Both the position numbers and the translations under genes were made by a program. From the NCBI GenBank assembly GCA_032718475.1, contig JAUCBJ010006659.1:1-64000 (forward strand): a stretch of DNA of 64,000 nucleotides, in the 5' to 3' direction. The notes under the pieces are model-generated. The model worked only from the letters and a program-made list of their open reading frames with translations. It was not told the origin of the DNA and did no database searches. Source of the stretch: Nemertoderma westbladi. Its lineage: Eukaryota; Xenacoelomorpha; Nemertodermatida; Nemertodermatidae. How positions within the stretch are numbered: the first letter of the stretch is position 1; every line of letters starts with the position of its first letter. This document shows positions 31,930-44,800 of the stretch, piece by piece.

Positions 31930-34900
31930 AACTCCTCCTACGTCTCCCAAGAGAATTCAGGTGAGAAAGCCCGAAGAAAGAACGAGTGTGCACAATGTTA
32001 TTCAAAATAAAGTAAGTAACATCAAACCGAAATGTGCGTTATGTGACGGGACCCACCGTTTGAATATGTGTGATGAATTCCTGAAGAAATCATTAACGGA
32101 GAGACGAGAAGTCATGTGGGATAAGCGGTTGTGTTATAATTGCCTCAGACAAGGACACCAACGGCGAACCTGTTACTCCGACACAAGGTGTGCAAAGTGC
32201 GGTGCGAAACATCATATCTTGTTGCACACTGAATTCGAACGAAACAGTCCGAGTCAGGTAAGTGATTCCGAACTACATGTCCAATTCAGTGATGTGAACG
32301 ACACTGACCAAAGTTCTGAGATGGAAGGATTCTATACGGATGAATTCTCTGACAAAGATAAATCCTGTTACATGATAAATACCGCAGTGTATCGAGCACT
32401 TACGTATGAAAAAGACACAGACAGCGACCTCACCCTAACTACTTCTGATCGACAACCATCTTGGAAAGCGCCACCTTCCAATGTAGGAATCCGAGAATTT
32501 CCTGTAGTACAGTGAAGGGTCCACGGACCTAAAAGGAGTTATGTAGTGAACGCCCTCCTTGACTCCGGTAGTACAGGAACATTCATCAACAAAGAACTAG
32601 CCGAAGACATCTTTGCTGGACAACCCAAGTTCAGAACTAAGCTAAACATGTCAGGAATTATGCAGGTTTGGAAATCTACAGTAATAGCGGATTATTATGT
32701 AGGTGAGTTGTCCACCCCCCAGGATGAACTAGGAGAACATAGTATAAGGTCAGTAAAAATGGTGGCGATAAAGAACTTCGCTACCACCCAAGTGGAACCT
32801 TATAACTGGGATGAGGACGATTTCACCCAGCAGCTGGAAGTACCTAGATTCAACACCGATTACCCTGGAGTGCAAATACTCATCGGTCAAAACGCGCATG
32901 AAGCGCTCGAGACATTGGAGAAACGGCCTGCTCAACCGTAACCACTACAAGCTTATGCGGGAAGAACTAGAGTGGGTTGGTACTTTAGAGAATGGGAAGT
33001 CGAGAGCAGTGAGTTAGACGATCCAACTGAGGGAACACCATACTCCTCAGATAATGACGATGTCCACCAACTTTTCGATGAGGAGAATACCATTGATCTC
33101 CTTAAGGAAAACGAGACTTGGCAAAACCAAGTGAACTTATGTCAGCTCCTTCTTCCATCAGAACGAGACGACTATAACGACGAACTTAATGACGTCATTG
33201 AACGTTATAATGCCAAAACTCGGGATGAACACGCCGTACGATTCTTTACTCAAGAGGCTGTAGAGCCCAATTCCTACGATAAGGCCCTATCGGTAGAGGA
33301 AGAAAGAGCCAAGCAGATCCAAGAGACAACTACACGTTTTCTTAAAGATCAAGGTAGATATGAGATCGGTCTACCTTTCCGAAAGCGAGAACCAAAGTTC
33401 GTAAACAACAGACCCTTGGCGGAGAAAAGAATTGCTCAACTACATCGACGCCTTACGGCAAATTCTTCAGCTAAAGAAATGTATCAAACGCAGTTGAAGA
33501 AATTTATTAGCAAGGGATATGCGGAGCTAGTACCGGAAGAAACACCTATAACTGAGAGAACTTATTATTTAACTCACCATTACGTTCCCAAACCCGGTAA
33601 ACCCCATGAGGTACGAGTGGTGTTTGACGGCTCCGCCCTCTATATGGGCCAATCCCTTAATTCCGAATTGTTACCCGGACCTAACTTACTCCAATCCTTG
33701 TTGGGAATACTCTTAAGATTAAGACAATATTCAATTGCTTTCGCCTCAGATATAGAAGGCATGTTCTTACAAGTCAAGGCGCTGGATAGGGATCGAGATA
33801 GCCTACGATTTCTGTGGTGGCCTGAAGGAGACCTCAACCAGAAACCGGTGGAGTACTGGATGACCATCCAGGCTTTTGGGATAATCTCAAGCCCTTCAAA
33901 CGCCTGTTCAGTGGTGCGCACCACTGCGGATGACAACCGAGAAGCCTTCTCTGAAGAGGTGATTGACAACATCAAGCGGGATATATACATGGACGATAAT
34001 CTAAAGTCCCTTCCATCAGTCGAAGAAGCCATTGACGTCGCTAAAGGAACGGTAGAGTGGTTAAAAAGAGGTGGATTTCGATTAACTAAATTCACCAGCA
34101 ACTCCCGTGAGTTTCTGGAGTCGATCCCGGTAGAAGATCGAGGAGCGAAAGACCTAGATCTAATAAAAGATGATCTCCCAGAAACTAAGACCCTTGGTTT
34201 GAAATGGGACACAGAAAGAGATATCCTGTTTTTCCAACTAAAACAGCGAGATAATCCAATTCGGACTAAACGGATTTGTTTAAGTATCCTGAGCACTTAT
34301 TTCGATCCATTGGGATTTATTAGCCCAGTTATATTGATTGCTCGGAGTTTAGTACAACAAATGTGGCTTGAAAACCACTCATGGGACGATCCACTTAAGG
34401 GAGAATTATTAAAGAAGTGGATGAAATGGGAAGATTCTCTACCAGCCATCGAGAACTTTATAATTTCCCGTTCATATTTTGGTCATGTTCTCCCTACGTA
34501 TTCCTATCAACTCCATGTGTTTGGAGACGCCAGCGATATGGGAATAGGTATAGTAGCCTACCTAAGGGTGGAAACTCCGGACGGAATCAAAGTCGCCTTG
34601 GTTACCTCTAAGGCATTGATAAACAACAAGTTGAAAGTTCCTCGAGCGGAGTTAAAAGCGGCTCTATACGCTACAGCCATCGGCCGGAATGTAACAGAAC
34701 AGATCGACTATCCACTGGAGAAAACTGTCTATTGGACCGACACTTTACTCGTGTTGGAGTATATAACCAATGAAGTCTGTCAGTTAAGCGTCTTCGTTAC
34801 CAATAGAGTAGCCATTATACTCAGTCGCACAACGATGGATCAATGGAGACATTGCCCCGGAACGATTAATCCAGCAGACATCGCCTCCAGGGGAGCAACT

Positions 34901-36871
34901 CCACAAGAACTGGTAGATACTCCAGACTGGTTAGGTGGACCCGACTTCCTCTACAAAGAAGAAGAAGAATGGCCTCCTCATCTTACTACAGCAGAGATTA
35001 GACAGGCCAAGGGAGCGGAGAAAGTCAAACCTAAAACTCGGGCGAGTAAATCGAAGTTATTTAAACCTATGGTAGATCTGTCTGTACTACATACTTCCGG
35101 AGACGACGCTTTGGATCAGAAACCCACAGCCACAAATAAGTCTGTAGTGGAAATCCGTGAGAAGGATTGGAAATCTGGAATACCAGACGTCTCGCAAGGA
35201 CTCTCACCTCTTCTGCAGAGAGCGATACATCACTACAGTTCCTGGAATCGGCTCTGTAAGGCCATTACATATTTAAAGAGATGTTTTCACCATCACTACT
35301 CCGGGATGAAGACCAAAAGTGATACCGCTCCAATAACATCGGTGAAGGTCCATGTTATTAAAGATCTTCCCAAATATAAGATATCCGACAGGTTTCTGAA
35401 GGAGAAGATCAGTTATCAGGAGCATGAAGAAACCAACAAGCAGATGCTGAGACTCCTGCAATGCTATGAGGATTCCGATAAGTATTTCCTGTTGTTGAGA
35501 AATCCGCAGATGCGCTTAAGGGATCGTTTCTCTAGCACAATGATAGATGGGTTGATACGTGTTGGAGGAAGATTAACGAATGCTCCATTATCCTTTGACA
35601 CTAAGTTTCCCATACTCATTAGAAATCTTGAGATACAAGTCAAGATGATTGTAGATGTTCACAGCAAACTTTATCATGCTGGTAGAGAACGAGTTCTTAG
35701 CGAAATTCGAACTCGCTATTATTTTTATAAACCCCATAGAGCTCTGAACCAAGTTCTTAGGAACTGCATACCCTGTAGGAAAGCATTCAGTAGGCCTTTA
35801 ACACAGCGAGAGGCAGAATTACCTAGGGAACGAGTAAGCTTCTATGAACCACCCTTTACTAATACCGGTGTAGATTTATTTGGCCCTATTGAAGTATATC
35901 GTGCTAGGACTATAGTCAAGAGATGGTGTGTCATCTTTGTTTGTATGACTTGTAGAGCTATCCATCTCGATATGGTGAACGATTTATCTACCAACAGCTT
36001 CCTATTAAGCTTACGACGACAGATCGCTCGCTTTGGAACTAGTAACACGATGAGATCTGATAAGGGAACAATCTTCATTGGTGCCAACAATGAAATCAAA
36101 GCTTATGTCAAAGATTGGAACCAAAGACAGGTGGACGATCAGCTACGAGTAACAGCGTCTAGCTGGACCTTCAACGCCGCCGACGCCCCTTGGTGGGGAG
36201 GAAGTTGGGAGAGATTAATAAGAAGTGTGAAGACCGCATTTCACTTTATAGTGCCATGCCGCGCGTATCTCACCGACGAACTTTTGCGGACGTTAATGGA
36301 GGAAATCGCCGCCTATCTCAACGAGAGACCGCTTATGCCAGTCTCATCGAGTCCCGATTCCCTGGAAGCGCTAACACCCGCGCATTTCCTACTGAAGAAG
36401 CCTGTAGCCATGCTCCCACAATCGGAAATCACAGACGGAGTCGAATACTGCCGGCAAACTTGGCAACTCATGCAGTTGTTATCCCGTCGTTTCGCTGACC
36501 ATTTCGAAAAACATTATCTGCCCACACTACAACTTCGAACTAAGTGGTTTGCGCAGCAAGAAAACGTCAGCGCTGGAGACATGGTTCTTATTGTGGATGT
36601 AGATCTTCCACGTAAGCGGTGGCAGACAGGTCGTATCATCGAGACTCACATCTCGGATGACGGTTTAGTGCAATCGGTAGAACTCGTCGTCATGCGACGT
36701 AACTTCAAGAAACCGGGAATTGTCTTCGAGACACAGCAGCTCAATCGCCCAGTTGGTCGTTTATGTTTACTGGAAAGGGACAGAGAACTCTCCGGAAACT
36801 ATGGAAGGCAAGATACTCTTCCCACGACCACCTCCCTAATCCAACAAACATCTAGGGACTCCCCAACGTAA
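31930..36871 (+). pseudogene. Element X pol (two stops, internal deletion)
   Basis: Same domain order as Y pol, all in one frame: CCHC region from 31961, protease LLDSGSTGTF (about 32555), RT with AFASDIEGMF and IYMDDNL, RNase H, HHCC, integrase GVDLFGP, RSDKGTIF and GSWERL, DUF5641-like tail, stop at 36871. It is broken by in-frame TGA (32513-32515) and TAA (32939-32941) and lacks about 20 codons present in Y after GWYF (near 32985). The integrase motif has Ile where Y has Asn (GTIF versus GTNF). It starts in mid-gag/pol directly at the end of Y's LTR, so the N-terminal part and gag are gone. Confidence 0.9.
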
Positions 36872-38514
36872 CAACGTTTGGAGTGGGTGTGTGACCATAT
36901 TATTTTATATTCTTATTATTTTATATTTATGTATGTATTATTATGTAATTTTATTATAATCGTTTTCTTTAATTTTATTTAGTAGAATGTTATTTTAGCG
37001 ATTATTTAGTAGATTAGTGCAATATATATTCGCGTTTATTACTTAATTACTTATATATTATATATTTAGTGCGACGGCGAGAAATAATTCTTTTTCTCTT
37101 TCCTTACTGTCCGTATTACATTACAAATACGTAACTACAGTAAGATGAAATATCCGTACTTATTAAAGTACAATAAAGCTCCTACTATATTTAAGTATTA
37201 TTGGTAAGCAGAGTATTAGGAATGCAAAATTCAGATCCTCGTGTCTCGGCTAAACCAAGCTCTGGGTAGACCTTGGAGATGACTTGCCTCTTCTCACTGA
37301 CATTGCTTCGTGCGATATTGCTCTCATACCATATTTTAAATAATACATATAGTAGCGTGATGTCCCTTTAACAGTAGCGTATAACGCAAAATAAATCTGT
37401 TAAACCCTTTGACCATCTGCAATTCTAGTCGATTAAGATATCGCGGCACCCACCGATATACTTGAAAAACAAAATTCTAGAATCAGTGGTTAACGTCCCC
37501 AGACTTGTTCTGGAATAAACCGGTGCCCATCCTAAATATTAACTATTAATATTTATAAAATCTGTCAAATTTCAGATCCTTTAACATTCTAGTCGATTAA
37601 GATATCGTAGCACTTACCGATACTCTTAAAAAGACAAAATTCCTAGAATCAAGGATCCCAGTCCCCAGACTTGTTCTGGAATAAAATTGTGTCTATTTTA
37701 ATATTAAATAATAAAATTACGGGAATAAATTTAAATTCATCTTTTAATGAATTTGATAAATTGTTATTTTATACAATTTATAATATTTCCAAAATTCCAT
37801 TAATTAATAGATCATGGGAGCGGAGATTCACCTATTAAGTGTATTAGTGTGCGAGAATCTCCAATATAGAGTCAATAGCCGATAAAATTCATAAAATCAT
37901 ATATAAAGATGATATTGACCATTAAAGACTTACTATTAAATAGCATCCCAGATCTGTATGCATGGGAATTACCCTAATTCTACTGCTAGCTTTCCATAAT
38001 GTCACCATAGCAACAACCACGCTAGAATTAGAAGCGAGTTAACAGAACAATAAAAAGCTTGCTCATTGAATAGCATACGGAATAAATAGCACACCGCAAG
38101 TATCCAGGGATACATAATAACAACGTGACATTCTGGAAGGCACTTGACTAACGGACAAATGACCCGAATGTGTGATAGAATGTGTACCATTTGTGACAGT
38201 TACGTGGAATTTGTGCGTTTGTAGGTGAATGTTACTATTAAGGTGTGTTTACAGTAGCGAGTCGCAATTGTGAAAGTAGCCCTAACTCTCCAGTAAGAAC
38301 CTGAAGTATATCTAAGCCTTTGGGACGGACGGTGGAGTGACTCGTGCTGGTTGTTGTAGTCGTTGTGCAGCTACGACGTTGGCGATAGGCACATCGGCGA
38401 AAGTACACCAGCGCTGAGGATCTCGCACTGTCCGGGGGCAGAGAGGGGTAGGCAGCGACGCCCGCTCGCCTAAATATAAACTCATTATAATATGGATAAA
38501 CTTATATAGCAGAT
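36872..38514 (+). other. Element X pol-ORF3 spacer
   Basis: Counterpart of 27431-29050, with both ~145-bp units (about 37412-37530 and 37565-37695) and the stem-loop region before ORF3 (about 38326-38440). The outer stem is CGGACGGTG against CACTGTCCG, one G-U pair instead of A-U compared with Y. No ORF of note. Confidence 0.6.
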
Positions 38515-38900
38515 ATGATTGAGTTGATAGAAGATGATCTTGGTATCAGGGAGCGATATACTCTACCTTTACAAGCGTTTGTTGATAGCTTGATACGCGG
38601 CGACGCTGGTCCAACTACTACGGAGGACGATGGTCGTTATATCTAACCGCCAATGTCCCGGGAGCAACTTGCGCGTGGGTTGGACTGTAGAAAATTCACC
38701 GCTCGCTATACGCATCGTAATGTTACGTATATGGACTTCTTAACTACTGGTCATCCTATCGACCTACACGATACGAACAATATAGACACCAAAAGGGAAA
38801 TGGTTTTATTTAAATATCATACCCAGCGGAAGCGGAACGATAAACTGAGACTCGAACACGAAAATTCTATTCGAAACCGACTCGAAAGTGCAGATGTTGA
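38515..38900 (+). pseudogene. Element X ORF3, 5' part (interrupted by element C)
   Basis: ATG at 38515 with the same beginning as Y ORF3 (IELIEDDLGIRERYTLPLQ versus TELIEDDLGIRERYTLPLQ). An in-frame TAA at 38644-38646 replaces a Glu codon of Y. The frame otherwise stays open to the GTTGA target site of element C at 38896-38900 and resumes at 58735. Confidence 0.8.
38896..38900. other. Target-site duplication of element C (left copy, GTTGA)
   Basis: GTTGA directly before the LTR start at 38901 and directly after the LTR end at 58734 (copy 58735-58739). Element Y has a single GTTGA at the corresponding place in its uninterrupted ORF3 (29432-29436). Confidence 0.95.
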
Positions 38901-40634
38901 TGTAAGGGTCCAGTAGTATACCGCTTACCAGATCCTAGTAACGATGTATCTTACTATGAGACTCTAGTAATGTATACGGGCTTGTACAGTATCTGACAAC
39001 AAATCCCAGTCCAGGATATCTAAACAAACAGATACAATACACAAACGACTACTGGCGAGGAACAGAGCCTAGTATCTATTCTATGTACGTGAGCGGGTCT
39101 AATGCCTACGTACTAGACAAAAGGATACCTGTCCTCTAACCGGTGAGGCAGATGTACAGTTACAGTAACAGACCAAACTCACGGGAAAACAATCCCCGCG
39201 CAGCGAATCCTAACTATCACTGACAGTCCTAAATACAGTAACTTGCCGCGGTGTGATTTATATGGTTTATATACGAACTAGGTGGTTAACAGACCTAGTG
39301 TAACAATGCTGATTACCCCTGTCTAAATCAGCCTAAAGTCGTGCCTAAATGTAACGATAACTGATCCCCCTGTACGAAATCAGTCTAAAGGGTCAGGCCT
39401 AAATGTAACAATACTGCTGGACAGAAATCAACAGTTTAATAACGAAAGTGAAATACTCCTTATTGCCGCAACTAAATCAGATCCTAATTTTACAAATACA
39501 GATAATTTCTACCTAAAATAATGTATAGTGCGCTATAGCTAGTAGAACTTTAAGGGCAATATGTTTTAGGGCGTGTGTGTGTGGGTGTGTTACAAATAAA
39601 ACAATTTCGTGTAATTCCTTTACTAGGTTTTAGTGATTTTCTGACTAAATGATACCGTGCGCTAGCTACTAAAATAAACTAGTCGCGTTTTGTAGAACTT
39701 TATACTCACGAATGACGTCAAAGCTCTCTCCTTCCTATCCACAACCCAATGGGCAACCACAGTGTTAGTAACTACACCCGTGATCGGCACTAATACCAGA
39801 TTCTGGTTGTAAGATAAGAATAGGGGTTAATCGCTACCGTACGTTAGCTGATCTGGTATACTAATTTAATTCTAGAACTTTGTTGCTGCGGTAGTTAGCA
39901 GCAATACCTATCAGTACGTGGCAAGGCGCGGTAGGATATTAATAAACCTCCCTAGGCCAAGCAGTGTGCCGGTAGCAGAAATGCTCCTTGCCTGATCAAA
40001 TAGCTAACTCCAGACAGGGGGGGGGGGTACTAATGTACGTTCTACAAAGCGAACCGGTACCAAACAGTCAGTGCTACGAATCACTAAATTATGGAACATA
40101 TGCTGTCTGTACCTAATATGTACTCGCGTACTGACAAATGGCAATAGTTCGCACCTGTAGGAAGTACAGGTTAACCCAGGGGTTCGTAGGACTGACAAAA
40201 GGGGGGGGTGTTTCTGTCTGAATATAATTATTTGATCCTAAATTTGCGGCGTCCAGTACGGCGTCACGCTTACCCTGATCTATAGGTCTTACGGCGGGCA
40301 AGGGCGTCGAACAAAGTCTTACCTTCTCACAAAGCGGGCGCTGCATGGCAAGTTGAGTATTTCGAAGGGGGCAAAGGGGGTGCGCGGTCGATCCAATGTG
40401 GGCGCTAGCGTGTTGTGGACATCTCTTCCCTGCGTTGCTTACGGCCTAACGGTCTAGGCTGCCATCTCCCTGATGTTTGGCTGTCCCAAAGTTGGACCAA
40501 AAGAAAACATGTTCAGGAATTTGCAGTATATTTACAGTTTTACAAAGGATTTATCAAATAAAGTTTCAACAAGAAACCAAAATAAACTAATAACAATTTA
40601 GGAATTTACAAGAGTAAGGTGGTGTTATTAGGGA

Positions 40635-40733
40635 GTTATAAGGTAGTTATAAGGGAGTTATAAGGTAGTTATAAGGTAGTTATAAGGTAGTTATAAGGGA
40701 GTTATAAGGTAGTTATAAGGTAGTTATAAGGTG
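40635..40733 (-). repeat. 11-bp minisatellite in element C LTR (GTTATAAGGTA)n
   Basis: Nine copies, GTTATAAGGTA or GTTATAAGGGA, just downstream of the TATA box in element sense; identical array in the other LTR at 58109-58207. Confidence 0.9.
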
Positions 40734-40752
40734 ATAACCGAAGGCAAACCGG

Positions 40753-40762
40753 CCTTTTTATA
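40753..40762 (-). promoter_or_regulatory. Putative TATA box of element C LTR
   Basis: TATAAAAAGG on the element strand (other LTR: 58227-58236). CCAAT boxes lie upstream in element sense near 40841 and 40951. Placement fits a Pol II promoter, with transcription starting at about 40730. Confidence 0.55.
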
Positions 40763-41049
40763 CTAAATATTGCACATGGAAACTAAACAGAATTTTCCAC
40801 AGCTTCACATTTGAGCAATAAAGTGCTTCGTGCCCTATGATTGGCCCAGCTCATCGTTCAACGCAGTCCGGCCCTTACACTAATCTGGGACATGGAATCC
40901 TAACAGAATTTTCCACTGCCTCACATTTGAGCAATAAGATAATTTATGCCCTATGATTGGCCTGGCTCATCATTCGCTACGTTGTACGCTTCTCATTGGC
41001 CTACCAATTAGCACCAAACGAAAATAAATGGCCCCAAAATACAAATTTC

Positions 41050-41125
41050 CCGACTGGGATTCGAACTCGTAACCTATGTAATATAACCAACGCCTTAACC
41101 ATCTGACCACTACGCCACGAGAGTA
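41050..41125 (-). other. tRNA-like Pol III promoter segment in element C 3' LTR
   Basis: On the minus strand an A box TGGCGTAGTGG (41107-41117) and a B box AGTTCGAATCC (41057-41067) are 39 bp apart, with a TGGTTAAGGCGTTGG stretch like tRNA-Leu/Ser between them. The T-stem and acceptor stem do not pair properly, so this is a tRNA-derived (SINE-head-like) sequence, not a working tRNA gene. Confidence 0.6.
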
Positions 41126-41727
41126 CCTAAGGGTTTTATGTGTACAAATATGAATAGGCATATTACATTACTGTAACTAAATCAAAATACGTCGGATTTT
41201 CGAAAGTTTTTACGTTAAAGTTAAACTACAAATGCTATCTTATAGTGAAATAATTCATCACCGCTCCATGAAAACAGTAAGTAAGACTGTTTTCACCAAT
41301 CGAAACATAAAGTATTTACAAACTACTTCTAAATCTACTGGTAGGGCCTAAAATATAAAATATAATCACTATCTAATTATTGCATACTTAATATTGCAGA
41401 TACGGCGTAAATACAATCGATCGTACATACAAATACAAATTTACGAATTAACTTTAGTGCCTAAAATACAAAAAAGGCTTTCGGTTATCAAGGTAAGCAA
41501 ATTAAACAAATCAGAACAAATAAATCAAAACAAATCAAACAAATAAATCAAACTCTTTCGATAAATCTTTATATATTGTAAATATACATAATAAACCTTC
41601 ACCAAATTAAATCAGTCCAAATATAATATAAACATAATGCGCTAATAACTTTCAATAATGTCCTCCTGACGATCTAATAGTTCGTCCTGCTGGTCTGGAT
41701 ATCTTCTCCTGAGCACCAATTGCTAAC

Positions 41728-41747
41728 GGTAGGCTCGCAAGCCTTCC
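41728..41747 (-). repeat. 20-bp hairpin motif copy 1 (3' UTR)
   Basis: Exact consensus GGTAGGCTCGCAAGCCTTCC, flanked by CTAAC and TTTCC. Non-coding. Confidence 0.9.
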
Positions 41748-41847
41748 TTTCCATATCTCGCTCCTCCAAACCCAACATTCAAACATAATCCAAATATAAT
41801 GTCCAAATAAAATATCCAAATATAATATCCAAATAAATATCCAAATC

Positions 41848-41867
41848 GGTAGGCTCGCAAGCCTTCC
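41848..41867 (-). repeat. 20-bp hairpin motif copy 2 (3' UTR)
   Basis: Exact consensus, 120 bp from copy 1 and 14 bp past the ORF3 stop in element sense. Confidence 0.9.
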
Positions 41868-41880
41868 TTCCACTCGCTTC

Positions 41881-44800
41881 CTATTCCTTCACTGAGCGGG
41901 CTCGTCCACGTCCTCTAGTGCGATTGGGGGGTGGTCGAGGTCGAACTGGGCTCGGACTTCGGCGTCGAGTCGTCGGTGGTTCCAAAACGCTAGGAAAGGG
42001 GACGACGGGAGTTTCGCACATCCGTCGTGCGCTTAATCCTCTAAATCCTCGTCCGATTCCAACTGTCGGCTTAACATCGGACCGAGTTTCTACAACGCTA
42101 GGAGGAAGTCGAAAAGGTAGGACCGTTCCGTCCGTTGACACCTCGCTCTCTGACGTCGTTTGAATCCTAATGGGTTCAGTCAAAGCGTATCCTGTCCCTC
42201 CGCGTGGTTCTCTAGCAAGGGAAACCGTGCCCCGAGTCATCCGGATTTGCGACTTCGATGTCGTCCTCTTGGCGACATTTACTACCTTCTTAATCTCTTG
42301 TCCGGCCTTCTGGGCTTTGAGTATACGAAATTGCTGATCATCCTGTGGGTGACGCGTCTTCTCCGCTAACGGCGTGGCCTTGAAGCCAGTCTCACGCAAA
42401 ACGTCGGTCTCGTCCAGAATGCACGAGGTTACGCGTTTGTGATAAAATGCGCTCCGGTATGCCCAAGCTATCGAATGCCAGGCTCCTCGATTCCGCTGTT
42501 CAACTCGCAGTTTATCGAATTCTCCGGCGGTAATCTTGTTCACCACAGTTTGAAAGTTCCAAGTATTCTTGTTGTCGGGGTGCACTTGTAAGAAATAGTC
42601 CCGCACAACTTTGAATCCACTGTCCAACGGCAATATATCCAATACCTCCAACAATTCATCGTACTGAGGCATAGCCGATACATATCCTTCCTTTGACATT
42701 ATGAGAGGGTTTACGGCCCAAAATCCCAAATGTGCTCTCATAGGGAAGCGGCGTCGCTGCGTCGATACATGCTCGTCTGCTAGGTCCTCCCAATGGTCGA
42801 ATAATTGTCGAACGATTTTGACTGACATGTGCTCATAGGGGACGTCTCTAAGTTGACATTCGGATGCCCTATGGCCCTTAATATTACAATAAGTACACTG
42901 CGCCACGAAACGCCAGCAAGTGTAGAAAGTGTGCGAACGTTGATCCCCGCACCAGTTGCATACTAAATCCGGTAGAGATATGTGCTTCGCTTCGCACTTC
43001 TTTGCGTGATGGCCAGTTGCTCCACATCTGCCACAAATAGTGTTGGCAGGATACCAAACTCGCTCATAGATGAGATCTCCGATGGGGCGAGCGCTACCAT
43101 CCACGTGATAATTCTCATCATCCGGGTCAGTCGGTATGTTCGTCTCCGTAGGTTGTACACAAACCATGGCATCGCTTTTCTCTAACTCGCGTATCTCAGT
43201 TCGCGTCTTCCTCGGAAGGTTCTCCTCTATTTCTATGAGTTGCCGTAACGGTTCGTCTATTAGCGCCAACTCGGTCGGATCCACATCGTCATGATGGGCG
43301 GTAGGCTCACGAGCCTTCCAGGATCCTTCCGGGCGTTCGAATTCCGCGTGGCGTTCCCCGTCATAGGGTACTAACGTTAACATCGACGGTCTGTCGACTA
43401 GACTTCCCGCGTGAGTGAGATAGACGTCCCTGAAAACGCTAAGTCCCGCTCGCGTGAAAACTTCGCAGTGCGCATCGGTGTTATAAAAGGGTTGGAGAAA
43501 TCGTCGGAATACATCGGTATGCGTCCTTCCTCCATCGTAAAAGGTATGTCCTTCGCCAAGACATAACGGGTGTCGCTTTAAGGTTCTGGATACTACGTCC
43601 GCGATGAAACAAACGTTAACCGAAGATTCTATCGCTAAATAGTATTGTAAGATTATCCGCGGAGGAGAAGTAATCGCCCAATACACGCAACCTCGCCACT
43701 TCAACTGTGACTCGAACTCGTTTACGCCGGGGGTATCTCCCTCTCCGTATACGTCCGTGTATTTGTTCCTCTTACTCTCCTTGTAATCCCAACTGAACAT
43801 TAGATATGAGATATAACCCGTTCCAGTTTTTAGCGTGTTATACTCCCTAAAGTATCCTTGCTCAATAGCCCAAAGCAACAATGGTCTATTATCCACGTAT
43901 GGCGTAGGCAATCGGTCCTCTTCCGTGGGCATCCCTGCAAAGTCGCTAATGAGGTCATCCCGTACACCGGATCCGATCTTGACGATGCTCTTATCCAACA
44001 CAACGTCTCGCACGGCCTTTGGCAACATCCTAGCTTCTATGCTACAAGCCAGGTCCATGGATTTAACTATCCGTTTTATCATCGCGTGTCTTTGCGTCGT
44101 TCCTTCCGGCATAGGCATCTTCCTATCACTCCTCTGTCGGCTGAAGACATGTAACACGCCATCTGGTGCTCTAATCTGTATAGTCTTTGAAGTGAGGCTT
44201 TGCTGATGGCTTCCTCCCTCATTATCGTAAAACATATATCCATTCTCTTTCAGAGATCGGCTAGTCACGTCCCAATCGTCGAGTAAATCGTCGGTAGGTT
44301 TCCAAATTCTCCCGATCGACTTTTCGTCATCGAAACTAATAGGTTTACCGGTCCAATTGGTCGCGATATCGGTGTCGGTCTCAAACGTCCCAACTCCGAT
44401 CCATAATCGAATCGTTTTCGTCAGATATCCTCGCAAGATACAAGGTGCGATATCCGTCCCCGCGCGATCCACTTCCTTAAAGTCCGTGATATGTGGAGGC
44501 ACGTTGCGTACGATTTTTTGAACTATTACTTTACACAACTCGGTTGATTCTAACACATCACCGAAGGTAACCGATGGGAGGAAATCCAGGTTCGAGATGA
44601 TCTCCGGGTGTTCAACTATAGGGATCTCGTAAGTTGTCTCCTTCCGGGTCGGTATACTAATAGGAAAACTAGTTGGTCTCGCAACCGGTACTATCGCTCT
44701 AGTAGAATGGGGCTGAGGTTCTCGCGTCATCTCGACATGAGGTATCTGTAGTCTCTGCGACAAACGCTGAGCAAAGGTGATACTATCGAAGAGCTCGGGT

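Larger units (their letters stand above)
38901..41260 (-). repeat. Element C 3' LTR
   Basis: 2360 bp, + strand TGTAAGGG...AATTCATCA (element sense TG...CA). In element sense U3 comes first (41260 to about 40730). It contains a tRNA-like segment, a ~120-bp duplication (40766-40865 and 40886-40980) with CCAAT boxes, and a TATA box. Then come a 9-copy 11-bp repeat and about 1.7 kb of R-U5 with no coding content. A G-run at 40017-40027 and another at 40201-40208 differ in length from the 5' LTR. Confidence 0.92.
41261..41880 (-). other. Element C 3' UTR
   Basis: Between the ORF3 stop and the 3' LTR. A purine-rich CATGGAGCGG touches the LTR (polypurine tract). It has two copies of the 20-bp hairpin motif, AT-rich ATAATATCCAAAT repeats (about 41786-41845) and no gene. 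A 73-codon open frame (41652-41873) includes both motif copies in the GRLASLP frame, probably fortuitous. Confidence 0.6.

Noticed and set aside
41050-41125. Functional tRNA gene
   Set aside because: A and B boxes are good, but the T-stem and acceptor stem do not pair; kept only as a tRNA-derived promoter-like segment.
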